A stretch of 64,000 nt of DNA from Cymodocea nodosa (lineage: Eukaryota > Streptophyta > Magnoliopsida > Alismatales > Cymodoceaceae). Location of the stretch: assembly GCA_036874045.1 (NCBI GenBank), contig JAZBRI010000008.1:10865001-10929000 (forward strand). Direction: 5' to 3'. The notes under the pieces were generated by a model. That model made no database searches, was not told where the DNA came from, and saw only the letters and a list, made by a program, of their open reading frames with translations. The position numbers and the translations under genes were made by a program. Within the stretch, counting starts at the first letter, position 1; each line of letters starts with the position of its first letter. Shown here piece by piece: positions 1-11,703 of the stretch.

Positions 1-1242
1 GAAATTAGTCTACAGCCTGTATAAATAGAAGAAATTGAAGTTAGGACAGAAGCTTATTTGCCCATAACTCCATCCTAATCTGCCACAAAATCTGAAAGAA
101 TAGTAACAATACAAATTGGTAGTCAAGAGGAAAAAGTTGAACAAGTACATACTGAACAGGGAGAAAGTGACTCGATAGATTCCACTGAAGAGGAAAAGAC
201 TCTTTAGCAAATTTTTGAGAGAATTCAAGAAAGAAGAGTGGAGAGTTCTGTTGGCTCTTCACCATAGATAGAAAGAGGAGCTGAAATGCAAGAATCTCCA
301 GATCATTTCCAACAAGCTCAAGTTCAGCAAATTGAAGAAGAAATTCAAGAACAAACCCCAATGGAGCAACAAATTCAAATTCCTGACCCTTCCCTACAGT
401 AAGTTCTGAATGAAGTATATTTTTGGAGTTAGGAAGTAATGACTAAATATCAAGAGATTAGGGGTTATGATATTATATACAGTAGACTAGTAAACTGGGA
501 TCATATGAATGACATTAAAGAATTATTTGAGTTCTAGGGTTTACTGCAATTTATTTCTCAACAAAGTGGGCATGCAGTATATGAAAATCTAGTGCCTTGT
601 TTTTATGCCAATTTAAGAGAAGGAGAAAGAGGATTAATTTCCAACGTGGAGCAAGCTGATGTACTGATAACACTAGAGCTTCTCCACAACATTTTTGGAT
701 TGAAAAATGAAGGAATAGAAATTCTAGAGAGCACAACTGTAGTCGAGTGGACAGAACAGGAGATAAAAGACAATTTAACTATTAATCCTAGTGTGCCATT
801 ATTAAATAGATTGAAGTACTTAAATGGTAAAGCACACATGGTAGCTAACATTTTGATTAAAAATGTCTATCAACGACAAGACCATGATATACAATTAAGT
901 CAGTTTGTTAAATGGGCCACATATGTAGTTGTGAACAGAATTCAAGTTAATTGGTCTTTAGTTTTTATCTCCAAGTTGAGAGCAGCACAGAAAAAATTAT
1001 TTTATGGAGATCTGATTCCACTACTGATAGTGGACAGTATTGACTTCACAAAATGGACATCTAAGAGGATAAGATCTAGAGCCATTTCAATGAAGGAGTA
1101 TAAAAATTATAATGCTACAGTTGATGTTTCGATAGTTGGACCTTCTAGAGACATTATAGGAGTTGTTAAGCGTATAAATCAATTACAACAACAATTAGAA
1201 AATCTCTAGAAGGAAGTAGATGAACTTAGGAAGAAAGATTAA
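1..1242 (+). pseudogene. 3' accessory ORF of gypsy element (plant-transposon-like domain), copy A
   Basis: One frame runs from the window edge to a TAA at 1240-1242, broken by about eight stops (most TAG or TAA in Gln contexts). The first ~140 codons are Glu/Gln-rich and acidic. From about 505 there is a folded domain: ELFEF, CFYANL (597-614), LLHNIFGLKN, NGKAHMVANIL, ATYVVVNRIQVNW, KLFYGD, then KWTSKRIRSRAIS and a short C-terminal coiled coil (INQLQQQLENL). It sits 5' of a gypsy PPT and LTR, in the slot where Athila elements carry an env-like ORF. I recall this pattern from the Pfam 'putative plant transposon protein' family (PF20167) and, more loosely, the ATHILA ORF-1 family; that match is from memory. 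Function unknown. It matches 29759-30988 closely, and 58097-58738 and 19861-20460 more distantly. Confidence 0.75.
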
Positions 1243-2511
1243 AATGTATTTTTCGTCTACTTGTATTGAAAAAATATCTGACTATATGTAAATGTAAACT
1301 ATTTATATAAATGAATGTTTGAATTTCAGATGTTTCTAAATTTGTGTAATTGTGAATGAATGATATAACTGAGAACTGTATTGAATTGAATATTATATAG
1401 CTGATTAAAGATTTGTAGACTGTTTAAAAGTTTTACAATTTTTATGAATGACATGGTTAAATGCATGATGATTGGTTAATGCTTGAATATATCTACATAC
1501 CGAAAAGAAAAATGTAAATTCTACATAACAAGAAATGAATTGTAAGTTAAATATGCATATATTGTTCATATTTAAATGAGTTTAAGTTAGAACATTGCAT
1601 TAATGAAATGTATTTAACTTTAATTAAGTTGACAAAATCCAAAGAAAAAAATAAAAATAAATAAATAAATATATATATATAGAAGTTTTAGAAAAATTGT
1701 CAAATGTTAACTCAACGAAGTAAGTTCGTTGAGTTAACCTTAACTCCATGAGGTCAATAATAAAATATAAGGTCACTCTGTTGAGTTATCTGTAACTCAA
1801 CGAAGTAAGTCCATAGAGTTAGCAAATAGGCAATGAAGTTAGTTCGTTGAGTTAGCTATAACTCAACGAGATTAGTTCGTTGAGTTAGAAACAATAACCA
1901 AGGCTAGTCCATTGAGTTAACTATAACTCAATGAGGTTAGTTCATAGATTAAATTGAACAATTATTCTTTTAGCCACGAACAAAACTTCGTGAGTTTAGC
2001 GATTACTAAAATTTGAAATTTAAAGTGAAGCATGTATCCATAAAAATAGGAACCATACTATACGTTACAAGACATGTTCTTGCAACGAGATTCATTTGCC
2101 TTATGGATGTGCATTATAAATATAGAATAGAATGTTATTTACTAGTTACCAGCACTTGAGGAAAGAAAAGAAAAGAAAATTCATTAGGGGAATTGGAAGG
2201 AGAAGCAGCTGATTCAACTTCATCTATCAACAACTATTTACTTGAAAAGAAAAAATGATAATATAATTACCATCTAAGTGATGCTAATATATTTTGTATG
2301 TAATTTACATATGTTTAAATATATTTACATGTTAAAGAGGAGAAAACAATGTAAAATAGATTACTGAAAAATACAAAATATCTTTATATTAATCTAATCT
2401 ATGTATTTTGAAGATACAAAATGAAGAATTAATTCTAGTACTTTAGAAAGACCAACTAGTTAAATCTTAATAGTTTGCTAAGGGACTAGCAAAAGTTAAG
2501 TACGGGGGAAG
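1243..2511 (+). other. Gypsy 3' non-coding tail with polypurine tract
   Basis: No ORF. The tail is AT-rich (an AT microsatellite near 1665-1680) and carries a dense hairpin motif array at 1705-1945. It ends in the polypurine tract TACGGGGGAAG (2501-2511), directly before the LTR start TGTTTAGAATG. Positions 1680-2230 align with 31390-31880 downstream of the other plus-strand copy. Positions 2240-2511 align with the reverse complement of 11704-11970, so this is the 3' tail of one gypsy family. Confidence 0.75.
1705..1945. repeat. Hairpin array of CGTTGAGTTA motifs
   Basis: Alternating copies of TTCGTTGAGTTA and its complement TAACTCAACGAA occur through the segment. The clearest is a perfect 11-bp stem (1844-1854 with 1859-1869) around a 4-nt loop GCTA. 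The same motif recurs in gypsy and SIRE LTRs elsewhere in the window. The role is not shown; a cis-regulatory or MYB-type binding array is an inference from the AACGG and TAACT cores. Confidence 0.7.
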
Positions 2512-4312
2512 TGTTTAGAATGAAAAAGTGCATAATATTAACGATTAAATGATGGTTAATTGCATAATATTTAGTTTATCATATGAGAATTAAGCCATTA
2601 TGTTATAATTGCACTATTATATGCTTTAATGAAAGAATCTTCATAATTTCAGGAAATTAATGTTAATTAAATATAATTCTGAACTGTCAGTCAATTACAG
2701 GCTTTGAAATTCCTAAGTATCTGAATTTTCTGTTATTATGTAGAGTTATATTGTATGTACTAGACAGTTTTGTTTTAAACAATTAAAGAATATTTTATTA
2801 TTTCCTAGAGTACATGTATTGTAACCTTAATGCATGACATAAGTGAATGTTCGGTAAGTTATCTAGTAACTATCCGAAATGTGTCTAAGCATCAAATAGT
2901 TAGGTTTGTAAGTATTTTAAATATCTAAACTCGTTATTTCTTTATTGCACGTGTTTTATAGTTAAATCAACGAAGTAAGTCCGTTGAGTTACACTAACTC
3001 CACGAACCATTTATTTTCTAATAAACCACTATAGCAATTATAGAAACAGGAAATTCGAAGGAAAACTGCAATTGCACGTATCATGTAGGAATTCACTCAT
3101 GGAATGAAGAAGAAATCACCATTCATTGATATGAATGAAGGAAATCCAATTGATCATTTAAGTAGAAGCAGTTATTACTAAATGAAATATAAAAGATGAA
3201 GAAAACCATTGTAAGAAGAAGGTAGAGAACTGCGCTAACTGTAGGAAGTGTCAGAAGTTCCCTAATGCTCCACCAACCACACCACCAAAATCACCAACCA
3301 TCGGAGGTCTGTGAGGATACTTTCCTAATGTCAAGTTGATTCCAAGCCAAACACGGTGATTGATAACCATTGTGAGGAGTGATCACGTCACAGGAAGGGA
3401 AACCATTTTCACCAAGCACCGACTCATATCTCAGGAGATCATAAAGCTTCTAGCCTTGGTTTCGGGTTGGTGCTAGTATGTTGAAGAGGAGATCATCTTA
3501 CAATTCTTGATTCGCAATTCTATAAGGGGAGGAGGCAAGATTGTAAGTGATTAAGTTTTCAATGGTGTAATCGCATCACATGTAGTGATGGAAGTTTTTA
3601 CTATTGATAGAGATTTTTTACATTTCACCTTTCGCTCATCTTCAAGAACATATCAAAACAAAAATACCAAAAATAACAAATTATCTATGTTTACATTTAG
3701 TATTAAAGTGTTGTATTGTTTGTTTTGCATCATGATTAATGTTATCATTGTTAGTGTTGTAAATGTTTTATGTTTGTTTGGTTTAAAAAATAGAAAATAG
3801 TTTTATTATTCAGTGAAATTGATTCGTTCCGGATACTTAAAGATTTTAATGGTTACTATTTGAAATATCTGAATGTTAGTATTGCTTAATGACAAATCTA
3901 ATATTAACTAACATTAAAGAGCTAAATTGACATTATTTACATTCTGTGCAACCACTCAATGGTTGGCCGAATTCCTTTGTAAATAATAGTATTTAATTGG
4001 AAAGGTAGGTTTGTGGAGTTAACTTAAGTCTATGAGGTTAGTCTGTTGAGTTAACCATAACTCCACGAACTAAGTTCGTTGTGTTAACTGTAACTCAGCG
4101 GAGTACTTAACTAAACACATATAAACTCCAATATAAAAATCAGAATAGTACACAATTCTTACTCAATCTCTATGGGATCGACCTATACTTGCACAGAAAT
4201 ACAATATACACTATGCACTTGCAGTTAAAATGCAAATTGGACTTAACATCTAATTTGTGTGAAAGATTGTTTGTTTACTTCTAAAAGAATTTATTAATAT
4301 AAGCATAAAAAC
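2512..4312 (+). repeat. Gypsy 3' LTR (3' end truncated)
   Basis: Starts TGTTTAGAATGAAAAAGTGC after a PPT. It aligns along its length with the complete LTR at 21626-23649. It stops about 60 bp before the expected CCAAACA end, where a minus-strand SIRE LTR begins at 4313. The 71-codon ORF at 3585-3800 lies wholly inside the LTR, is not kept in the other LTRs and is not called a gene. Confidence 0.85.
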
Positions 4313-5230
4313 TATAGGATCGTATGGCTACACAAGAGGGGGGTGAATTATGTTTTTCAACATTTTCGATTTTAATTGAAACTTCAAAACTCAAAAACAA
4401 GTCGAGACACTATTTTCATAAAATCATTTTTATTCAAGGTTTCAATTACAATATACAATTCAATTCTCCTTAAAAATTGTAGATGTAATTATATATCGAT
4501 ACTATGTTTCATCTATAAAATTTCATAACTACAAATAGAGAAAACTAATTTGCGGAATTTAAAACATTTCTCCTAGTTTGAGATCTTTCTTCTTCTTCTT
4601 CTTTTTCTTCTTCAGCAATTCTTTAGTGACAAATATCTTGTTTTTCTCTGCTTCACTGAATTTTCTTTCTTCTGATACTTTAGATCTTCAATGACATAAA
4701 TCTGACCTTTTCCTTCTTCACTGAATTTTCTTCCATCTGAGAGCTTTTCCCTGAAAGGTGTTTTTAATCCTTGAAAAGATTTTTCATTTAGTGTGCAGGG
4801 ATAATTCATCAACGAGAATTCTATGCCTTTTATACTACATCTTTATTTTATGCATATCCTACACGTTTAATCTCTACTAGTATCCACTTCTTCACATCTT
4901 TTCTTTTTCCTACATTGAAATACACACGTTCTAACCCACATTTACATTTCAAATTTTCTTTAATCATCAATCCTAGATCTTTGAAAAATTTCCTGCAAAA
5001 TAAACTTTCTCGTCCAAAATTTTTTATCAAGTGTAATAAGTAGTCGTTACTTTAATATTAACTAAATGAGTAAAACAAGTAGATATATAACTTAACGTTT
5101 CTAACTTAACGAGTTCCTCATGTGCCAACTCACGTGACAAGTACTGTACCTAACTCAATGAACTAAATCTGTCATGTTATGCTAACTCAACGAACCATCT
5201 CCATGGTGTTACGATAACTCAACAAACCAT
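4313..5230 (-). repeat. SIRE LTR fragment, minus strand
   Basis: The reverse complement ends CGATCCTATA (CGATCCTACA in intact copies) and matches the 3' part of the LTRs at 32326-33937 and 46099-47860, including the stretch that reads CACAATTCACCCCCCTCTTG in those copies. The 5' part of the LTR is missing. It sits between two gypsy LTRs that point towards each other. Confidence 0.85.
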
Positions 5231-5294
5231 TGTTTGGATTTTTAGGCGGCACTAGAGAACTTATTTAGTTCCCCGGCAACAATGCCAGAAAACT
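5231..5294 (-). other. Gypsy leader and primer-binding site, minus strand
   Basis: On the minus strand the LTR end CAAACA is followed by AGTTTTCTGGCATTGTTGCC, a degenerate form of the TGGCGCCGTTGCC PBS, and then by a second similar unit, AAGTTCTCTAGTGCCGCC. The leader is cut by the SIRE LTR fragment. An almost identical stretch lies at 63931-64000. Because a PBS follows what otherwise looks like a 3' LTR, this may be the start of another tandem gypsy copy. Confidence 0.55.
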
Positions 5295-6400
5295 TGTTTG
5301 CCTTGTTAACTTCTGTTTGTAATGTAGTTAATTTATCTTTATGCTTATTAGTAATTCCTTTTTCTGAAGTCAACAAACCATATTTCACACAAATTAGATA
5401 TTAATTCCAATTTGTATTTTAACTGCAAGTGCACAGTGTATATTGTATTTGTGTGCAAGTATAAGTCGATCCCATAGAGAAATGACGAAGAATTGTGTAC
5501 TATTCCATTTTTTAATAATGAAATTTATATATTCAGTAAGCACTCCGTTGAGTTATAGCTAACTCAATAAACTAACCTCGTGAAATTGAAGTAACTCAAC
5601 GAAGCTATCTATCCAATTTAATACTGCTATTTATAGAGGAATTCGGTCAACCATGGAGCGAATCCACAGATTGTAAATAACATCAATTAAGCTCTTAAAT
5701 GCTAGTTAATATTAAATTTATCATTCAGCAAACTAACATTCAGATATTTCAAAAAGTAACCATTAAAATCTTTAAGTATCAGGAATGATTCAATTTCAGT
5801 AAACTGTAAAACTATTTTCTATTTTCTAAATTTAAATAAACATGAAACATTCCAAACACTGACAATGACAACATTAATCACGACACAAAACAAACAATAC
5901 AACACTCAAATACTAACTATAAACACAGATAAGTTGTTTTAGGTATTTTGTTTTTATATGATCATGAAAATGGGTGAAAGGTGAAATGTAAAAGTAATCT
6001 CTATCGACAGTAAAAACTTCTGTCACTACATGTGACACGATTACACCATTGAAAATTTAACCACTTACAATTCTGTCTCCTCTCCCTATAGAATCACGAG
6101 TCTAGAATTGCAAGCTGATCTCTTCTTCAGCATACTAGCATCAACCCGAAACCAAGGCTAGAAGCTTTACGATCTCTTGAGATATGAGTCGGTGCTTGGT
6201 GAAAATGGCTTCCCTTCCCGCGACGCGACCACTCCTCACAATGGTTGTCATGCACCGTGTTTGGCTCAGAATGTTAGGGCAAGTATTACAGGTGTGGAGT
6301 ATGCCACAAGTAGTCTAGGTTCAATCGGAAGCTTGCTAACAGTAAGTATCCGCTAGTTTTACATTTTTGGTAGGTTGTAGACCTAAGTATCCAAAAATAA

Positions 6401-6821
6401 GTAATCTGAAAATGCATGAATGTGGAAATGTAACCGACCACGTTAATAAGCTAAATACTATTCTGAATCAATTGCACTCAGTAGATATAGTATTTAACGA
6501 TGAAGTCAGGACCTTGATTTTATTATCCTCATTACCAGAAAGTTGGTCTCCTGTCATGACTGGTGTAAGTAGTTCACTAGGTCATGAGAAGCTCAAGATG
6601 AGTAACATCTGGGATTTAATTTTGAGTGAGGACATTCGTAGGAAAAGTGAATTGCCAGCTTTAACTTCTACCCTTAGTGTTGAAACTAGAGGGAGAAGTA
6701 AATCAAAACAATTTAAATCCAAAGGAAGGTCAAAGTCCAAAGGTACCAGTAAAATGAGAGCAGATATCAAATGCTGGAACTACAATCAATGGGGGCACTT
6801 CAAGTCACAGTGTTCCTAAGA
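6401..6821 (+). pseudogene. Gag (C-terminal part) of Tork-like element C1
   Basis: The frame begins inside the LTR remnant and becomes Gag-like at NLKMHECGNVTDHVNKLN, with SLPESW and SLGHEKLKM as in UBN2-type copia Gag. A Lys/Ser-rich basic linker follows, then a zinc knuckle, CWNYNQWGHFKSQC, in which the second Cys of CX2CX4HX4C is Tyr. A small deletion relative to 44870-44900 then gives a stop. The N-terminal half of Gag is missing. The second copy (44489-44900) has that Cys but a stop at the Trp position. Not functional. Confidence 0.75.
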
Positions 6822-8921
6822 AAGACAGTAGAGGGAAGGAATCAGAAGGTGCAGTTGCAAATGTTGTCTCCTACGATTCAGATGATGCCCTAGTATGCTG
6901 TGTTGACAATTCAATTGACTCATCGGTACTGGACTCACGAGCTTCTTTCCACACTACCTACAGGAAGGATTTGTTGCACAGTTATCGTGCAACTCCTATG
7001 AAAAAGGTGTACCTAGCTAACAACACAAGTCTAGATGTGTTGGGAATTGGAGAGGTACACATAAAAACAAAGCAAGGGATAAGGAAATTGCAAGAAGTCA
7101 GATATGTTCTAAATCTTGCAAAGCAATTAATTTCCATAAGTTCCCTAGACAATGATGGTTATCAGATTACCTTTGGTGCAGGCAAATGGAAGGTACCAAA
7201 GGTGCAAGAATTATTACCTCAGGATAGAGGACAGTCACCTTATATTTAACATCGGATCAAGATGACACTATTGCAGCAGTCAGTGTTACTAAAGACACTG
7301 ACTTATGGCATAAAAGATTGAGACACCTTAGTGAAAATGGACTGAAGGTTTTAGTGGCAGAAGGGAAAATCCCTAAGCTAAAGAATGTCAATTTAGGGAT
7401 ATGTGAGGAATGCATTGAGGGAAAGCAAAAGAAAGTCAGCTTTGCCAGGAATCCTCATGATCCTAAGTCACAGAAATTAGAGCTAGTTCACGCGGATGTG
7501 TAGGGGCTTGCTCCTATCAGTTCTTTAGGAGGTGCTCTGTATTATGTCACCTTCATTGATGACAGTACAAGGAAGGTATGGGTTTATTTTCTGAAACAGA
7601 AGTCTGAAGTTTTCCAAGTTTTCAAGAAATGGAAGGAAAATGTGGAAAATCATAGTGGAAGAAAAATCAAATCCATCAGGTTAGATAATGGAGGAGAATA
7701 TAATAGCCATGAATTTAAAGTTTTCTGTGAGGAGCAAGGAATTAGAAGGCAGAGGACTGTAGCTGGAACTCCACAACAAAATGGAGTTGCTGAAAGGATG
7801 AACAGGACCCTGAATGAATAGGCAAGATGCATGAGACTACATGCATGTTTTCCTAAAACATTCTGGGCAGAAGTTGTTAATACAGCTACCTATCTAATAA
7901 ATAGATGACCATCAGTCCCAATGGGGCTTAAGAACCTTGAAGAGTTGTGGACAGGGAAAGAGGTCAATTATGCTCACTTGAAAGTCTTTAGATCCAAGTC
8001 ATTTGTCCACTTGAATAGTGACAAAAGAGACAAGTTGGATTCAAAATCACAGATATGTTATTTCATTGGCTATGGTAAGGATTATTTTGGTTACAGATTC
8101 TTGGTAGAAGAAACCAAGAAAATAATCCATGCAAAAGATGTCATATTCATTGAATCCAAGATGTTTAAGCACATAGAAAGTGCAAAAGAATAGTAGTCAG
8201 AGCTTCAGTCTAGAAGTACTGCTGAGATCAGTCTAGATAATGATGTTGAACAACCTCAGAAGGAACTTGTAGAAGAAAATCAACTTCCAGAGGCTGAACA
8301 TCTAAATGATCAAGAAGATGAAGTTGTCACTAGACAACTTAGAAGGTCTGAAAGGGTTTCTAGACAACAAGAAAGGTATGTATTATCATTCAATTATCTA
8401 TTATTGACGGATGATGGTGAACCTGAAACATATCAGGAAGCAATCTGTGCAAGTGATGCACACAAATGGGAGTTAGCAATGAAAGAAGAAATGAGATCCC
8501 TAGAGAAGAATAATACTTGAGAGCTAAATTCTTTGCTAGAAGGAAAGAAAATCCTAGGAAACAAGTAGGTGTTCAGGATAAAAGAACAACTAGATGGCAA
8601 CAAGAAATATAAAGCCAGACTTGTCATTAAGGGTTTTCAGCAAATTCAGATATAGACTATACAGAAGTATTCTCTCTTGTTGTGAAGATGAATACTATTA
8701 GAATAGTCTTAAGCATTGTTGCTGCAAGAAATATGCTAACCAAAGTTCTAAATCTATGGAAATTAAGGCTTTGTATGGCCTTAATTGGTCTCCTGAAAAA
8801 CTGAAAAGTAGAAGGAGATGAAGAGTTGATGATTATTTGAGTAGCACTTGCAATAATCTATAAGCCAAGAGTAGAGATTGATTTTTCTTTCGTTCATTGT
8901 GACAAACTCCAAGTGGGAGAT
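6822..8921 (+). pseudogene. Pol of Tork-like element C1 (PR, IN, start of RT, end of RH)
   Basis: Fragments in several frames. Protease at 6920-7250 has VLDSRAS where DSGAS is expected, so the catalytic motif is altered. The GAG-pre-integrase region is at 7300-7480 (WHKRLRHLS, CEECIEGKQKK). The integrase core at 7500-7910 has HADV, RLDNGGEYNS and GTPQQNGVAER, so the three acidic residues remain, but stops interrupt it. A further part runs 7921-8193. RT begins near 8400 (KARLVIKGFQQ) and stops near 8735, where the sequence joins the last codons of RNase H (TKVLNLWKLRL). A PPT-like AAGTGGGAGAT (8911-8921) precedes the 3' LTR. Confidence 0.75.
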
Positions 8922-9877
8922 TGTTAGGGCAAGTATTACAAGTGTGGAGTATGCCACAAGTAGTCCAGGTTCAATCGGAAGCTTGTTAACAGTAAGTATC
9001 CGGTAGTTTTACATTTTCGGTAGGTTGCAAACCTAAGTATCCGGAAATAAATGTTCAGTCGGAGGCTTTGAGTTAACTATCCAAAAGTCAGAAGATTTTG
9101 GAGAGTTACTGGCTGTAACTATCCGAAATGACTTAAAGGACACTTAAGTGGATCTTCGGATAGTTAAAAAGCCAAGTATCCGGAAAGTAGTGACTTAAGT
9201 GGATCTTCAGATAGTTACTGCCTAACTATCCGAAGTTCATAAGTTTTTCGGAGGGTTATCGACAGAACCTTCCGAAATGCCTGAAAAGACACTTAAGTGA
9301 GTTTTCAAATAGTTAAAATGTAACTATCCGAAAGACATGCAGTTTTCGAAGAGTTATCAGCATAACCTTCCGAAAGGACAGAGAGAGAAGTAAGTGACTT
9401 TTCGGATAGTTAAGTCAGTAACTGTCTGAAATATCGAATCTCTTTGGATAGTTAGCCTGGTACAGTACCGCTCGTTTAGAAAGAATATTCTTTTCGGATA
9501 GTTAAGTCTGTAACTATCCCAAATGTTACAGATTTCGGAAAGTTAAGAAGATAAGGCTCCGAAATTAAGAGTCTCTTCTCCGAAGCATTGTTTCTCTACT
9601 ATAATGGCATGTATGTAATTAAAGGTTTATAAACCCTAAGTTGGGTAGTATATAAACCTTTATGATGTTGTAAAACATTGCGGTTGATTGTGCTGAAGCT
9701 CATAAGAAACCCTCAACTCTCTATGGACGTAGGCTGTTGCTGAACCACGTAAATCCTGTTTCTTCTCTGTATTATTTCTTCTCTTACTCTTCACTCCTAG
9801 CATCGATGAGTTTAAAGCTAAGTTTTTCAGTATCGTGTCATAGAAGGTTAACTAAACAATCCATTGAGATAACAACA
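8922..9877 (+). repeat. 3' LTR of Tork-like element C1
   Basis: 956 bp from TGTTAGGGCAAG to AACAACA, exactly the length of the solo LTR at 9996-10951. The U3-like part (about 9050-9560) holds many TTCGGATAGTTA / TAACTATCCGAAA motifs in both orientations. A TATATAAACC box lies near 9650. Confidence 0.9.
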
Positions 9878-9995
9878 CAGAATCGACCCGACATCAGGAA
9901 AGTATCCTCACAGACCTTCGATGGTTGGTGATTATGGTGGTGGTGGTGATGGTGGTGTGGAACTTCAGGGAACTTCTGTCGCTACCTGCAGTTAG

Positions 9996-10951
9996 TTTTA
10001 GGGCAAGTATTACAAGCGTGGAGTATGCCATAAGTAGTCCAAGTTCAATCGGAAGCTTCTTAACAATAAGTATCCGGTAGTTATACATTTTCAATAGGTT
10101 ACAGACCTAAGTATCTGGAAATAAAAGTTCAATTAGAGGCTTTGAGTTAACTATCCAAAAGTCAGAAGTTTTCGGAGAGTTACTGGTTGTAACTATCTAA
10201 AATGACTTAAAGGACACTTAAGTGGATCTTCGGATAGTTAAGAAGCCAAGTATTCGGAAAGTAGTGAGTTAAGTGGATCTTTGGATAGTTAGGTAGTAAC
10301 TATCCGAAGTTCATTAGTTTTTCAAAGGGTTATCGATAGAACCTTCGGAAATGCTTGGAAAGTCACTTAAGTGAGTTTTCGAATAGTTAAGGTGTAACTA
10401 TCCGAAAGACATGTAGTTTTCGATGAGTTATCAGCATAACCTTCCGAAAGAACAGAGAGAGAGAAGTAAGTGACTTTTCAGATAGTTAAGTCAGTAAATG
10501 TCCGAAATACCAAATCTCTCCGGATAGTTAGCTTGGTACAATACCGCATGTTCAAAAAGAATATTTTTTTCGGATAGTTAAGTTTGTAACTATCCGAAAT
10601 GTTGCAGATTTCCAAAAGTTAAGAAGATAAGGCTTTGAAATTAAGAGTCTCTTCTCCGAAGCATTGTTTCTCTACTATAATGGCTTGTATGTAATTAAAG
10701 GTTTATAAACCCTAAGTTGGGTAGTATATAAACCTTTATGATGTAAAACATTGCGGTTGATTGTGCCGAAGCTCATAAAGGAACCCTCAACTCTCCGTGG
10801 ACGTAGGTTGTTGCTGAACCATGTAAATCATGTTTCTTCTCTGTATTATTTCTTCTCTTACTCTTCACTCCTAGCATCGGTGAGTTTAGAGCTAAGTGTC
10901 TAAGTATCATGTCATAGAAGGTTAACTGAACGATCCATTGAGATAACAACA
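9996..10951 (+). repeat. Tork-like solo LTR, TSD GTTAG/ATTAG
   Basis: 956 bp, starting TTTTAGGGCAAG (TG mutated to TT) and ending AACAACA. The flanks are GTTAG (9991-9995) and ATTAG (10952-10956), a 5-bp target duplication with one change. The gypsy LTR sequence continues across the two flanks. This is the usual product of LTR-LTR recombination. Confidence 0.88.
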
Positions 10952-11703
10952 ATTAGCGTGGTCCTCCTCCTCTGCACACACATTGGCCACCCACCCCCTC
11001 GTTTTTTTTTCTCCTTGTCTTTTATATTTCTTAGTAGTAACTGCTTCTACTTCGATGATTAGTTAGATTTCCTTCGTTCATATCAATGATGGTGATTTCT
11101 TCTTCCTTCCACGAGCGATTTCCTACGTGATACGTGCAATCGTGGTTTTCCTTCAAATGTCCTGTTTCTGTAACCGCTACAGTGGCATATTAGAAATAAA
11201 TGGTCTGTGGAGTTATAGATAACTCAATGCAGCGACTTCGTTGATTTAACTATAAAACACGTGCAATAAAGAAATAAGCCGCTAACATAATGCGTTACCT
11301 TAGTATATATTCATGTAACTCAATGCGTATAGTTATGCTAACTTAACGAGTTAAACATGTGCATCTCACGTGATATACTAAAGCATTTAAATTCAACACA
11401 TGTAATCCAAGAAATAATAAAATATTATTTAAGCATTTAAAACATAACTGTCTGGTACATTAAACATAACTCTCTGAAATAACAGACAATTCAGATACTT
11501 AAGAATTTCATAGCCTGCAATTTAGCGACAGTTCAAAATTGTACTAAATTAACATTAATTCTCTAGAATTATGCAGATTCTTTTATTAAAACATCTAACA
11601 GTGCAATTATAATATAACGGCTTAATTCTCGCATGATAGGCTAAATATTATGCAATTAACCATCATTTAACCGTTAATATTATGCACTTTTTCATTCTAA
11701 ACA

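Larger units (their letters stand above)
6272..9877 (+). mobile_element. Tork-like copia element C1, internally deleted, TSD CAGAA
   Basis: Bounded by TGTTAGGG and AACAACA and by a perfect 5-bp target duplication CAGAA (6267-6271 and 9878-9882). The host site is a gypsy LTR. Only the first ~130 bp of the 5' LTR remain (6272-6400) before a jump into gag. Most of RT and RNase H is also lost. The integrase and protease motifs resemble Tnt1-type elements, so I place it near the Tork lineage. Confidence 0.85.
5295..11703 (-). repeat. Gypsy 3' LTR, minus strand, split by two insertions
   Basis: The LTR runs from TGTTTAG at 11703 down to CAAACA at 5295. It lies in three pieces: 10952-11703, 9878-9995 and 5295-6271. 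A Tork-like element and a Tork-like solo LTR separate them. With the insertions removed it is about 1.85 kb, close to the 2,024-bp LTR at 21626-23649. The PPT on the minus strand (GGGGGAAG, 11704-11711) marks it as the 3' LTR of the element at 11704-18757. Confidence 0.85.

Noticed and set aside
1705..1945. Regularly spaced short repeats that might suggest a CRISPR-like array
   Set aside because: Units are imperfect, in alternating orientation with variable spacing, in plant retrotransposon DNA; no Cas genes.
3585..3800. 71-codon ORF with a hydrophobic C-terminal half
   Set aside because: Lies wholly inside a gypsy LTR and is not kept open in the other LTR copies; hydrophobicity comes from T-rich DNA.
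4612..5030. Two minus-strand ORFs of 60-66 codons
   Set aside because: Inside a SIRE LTR fragment; the corresponding ORFs in other LTRs differ in length and frame.
6272..6400. Full 5' LTR for the Tork-like element
   Set aside because: Only about 130 bp match the 3' LTR before the sequence changes to gag.
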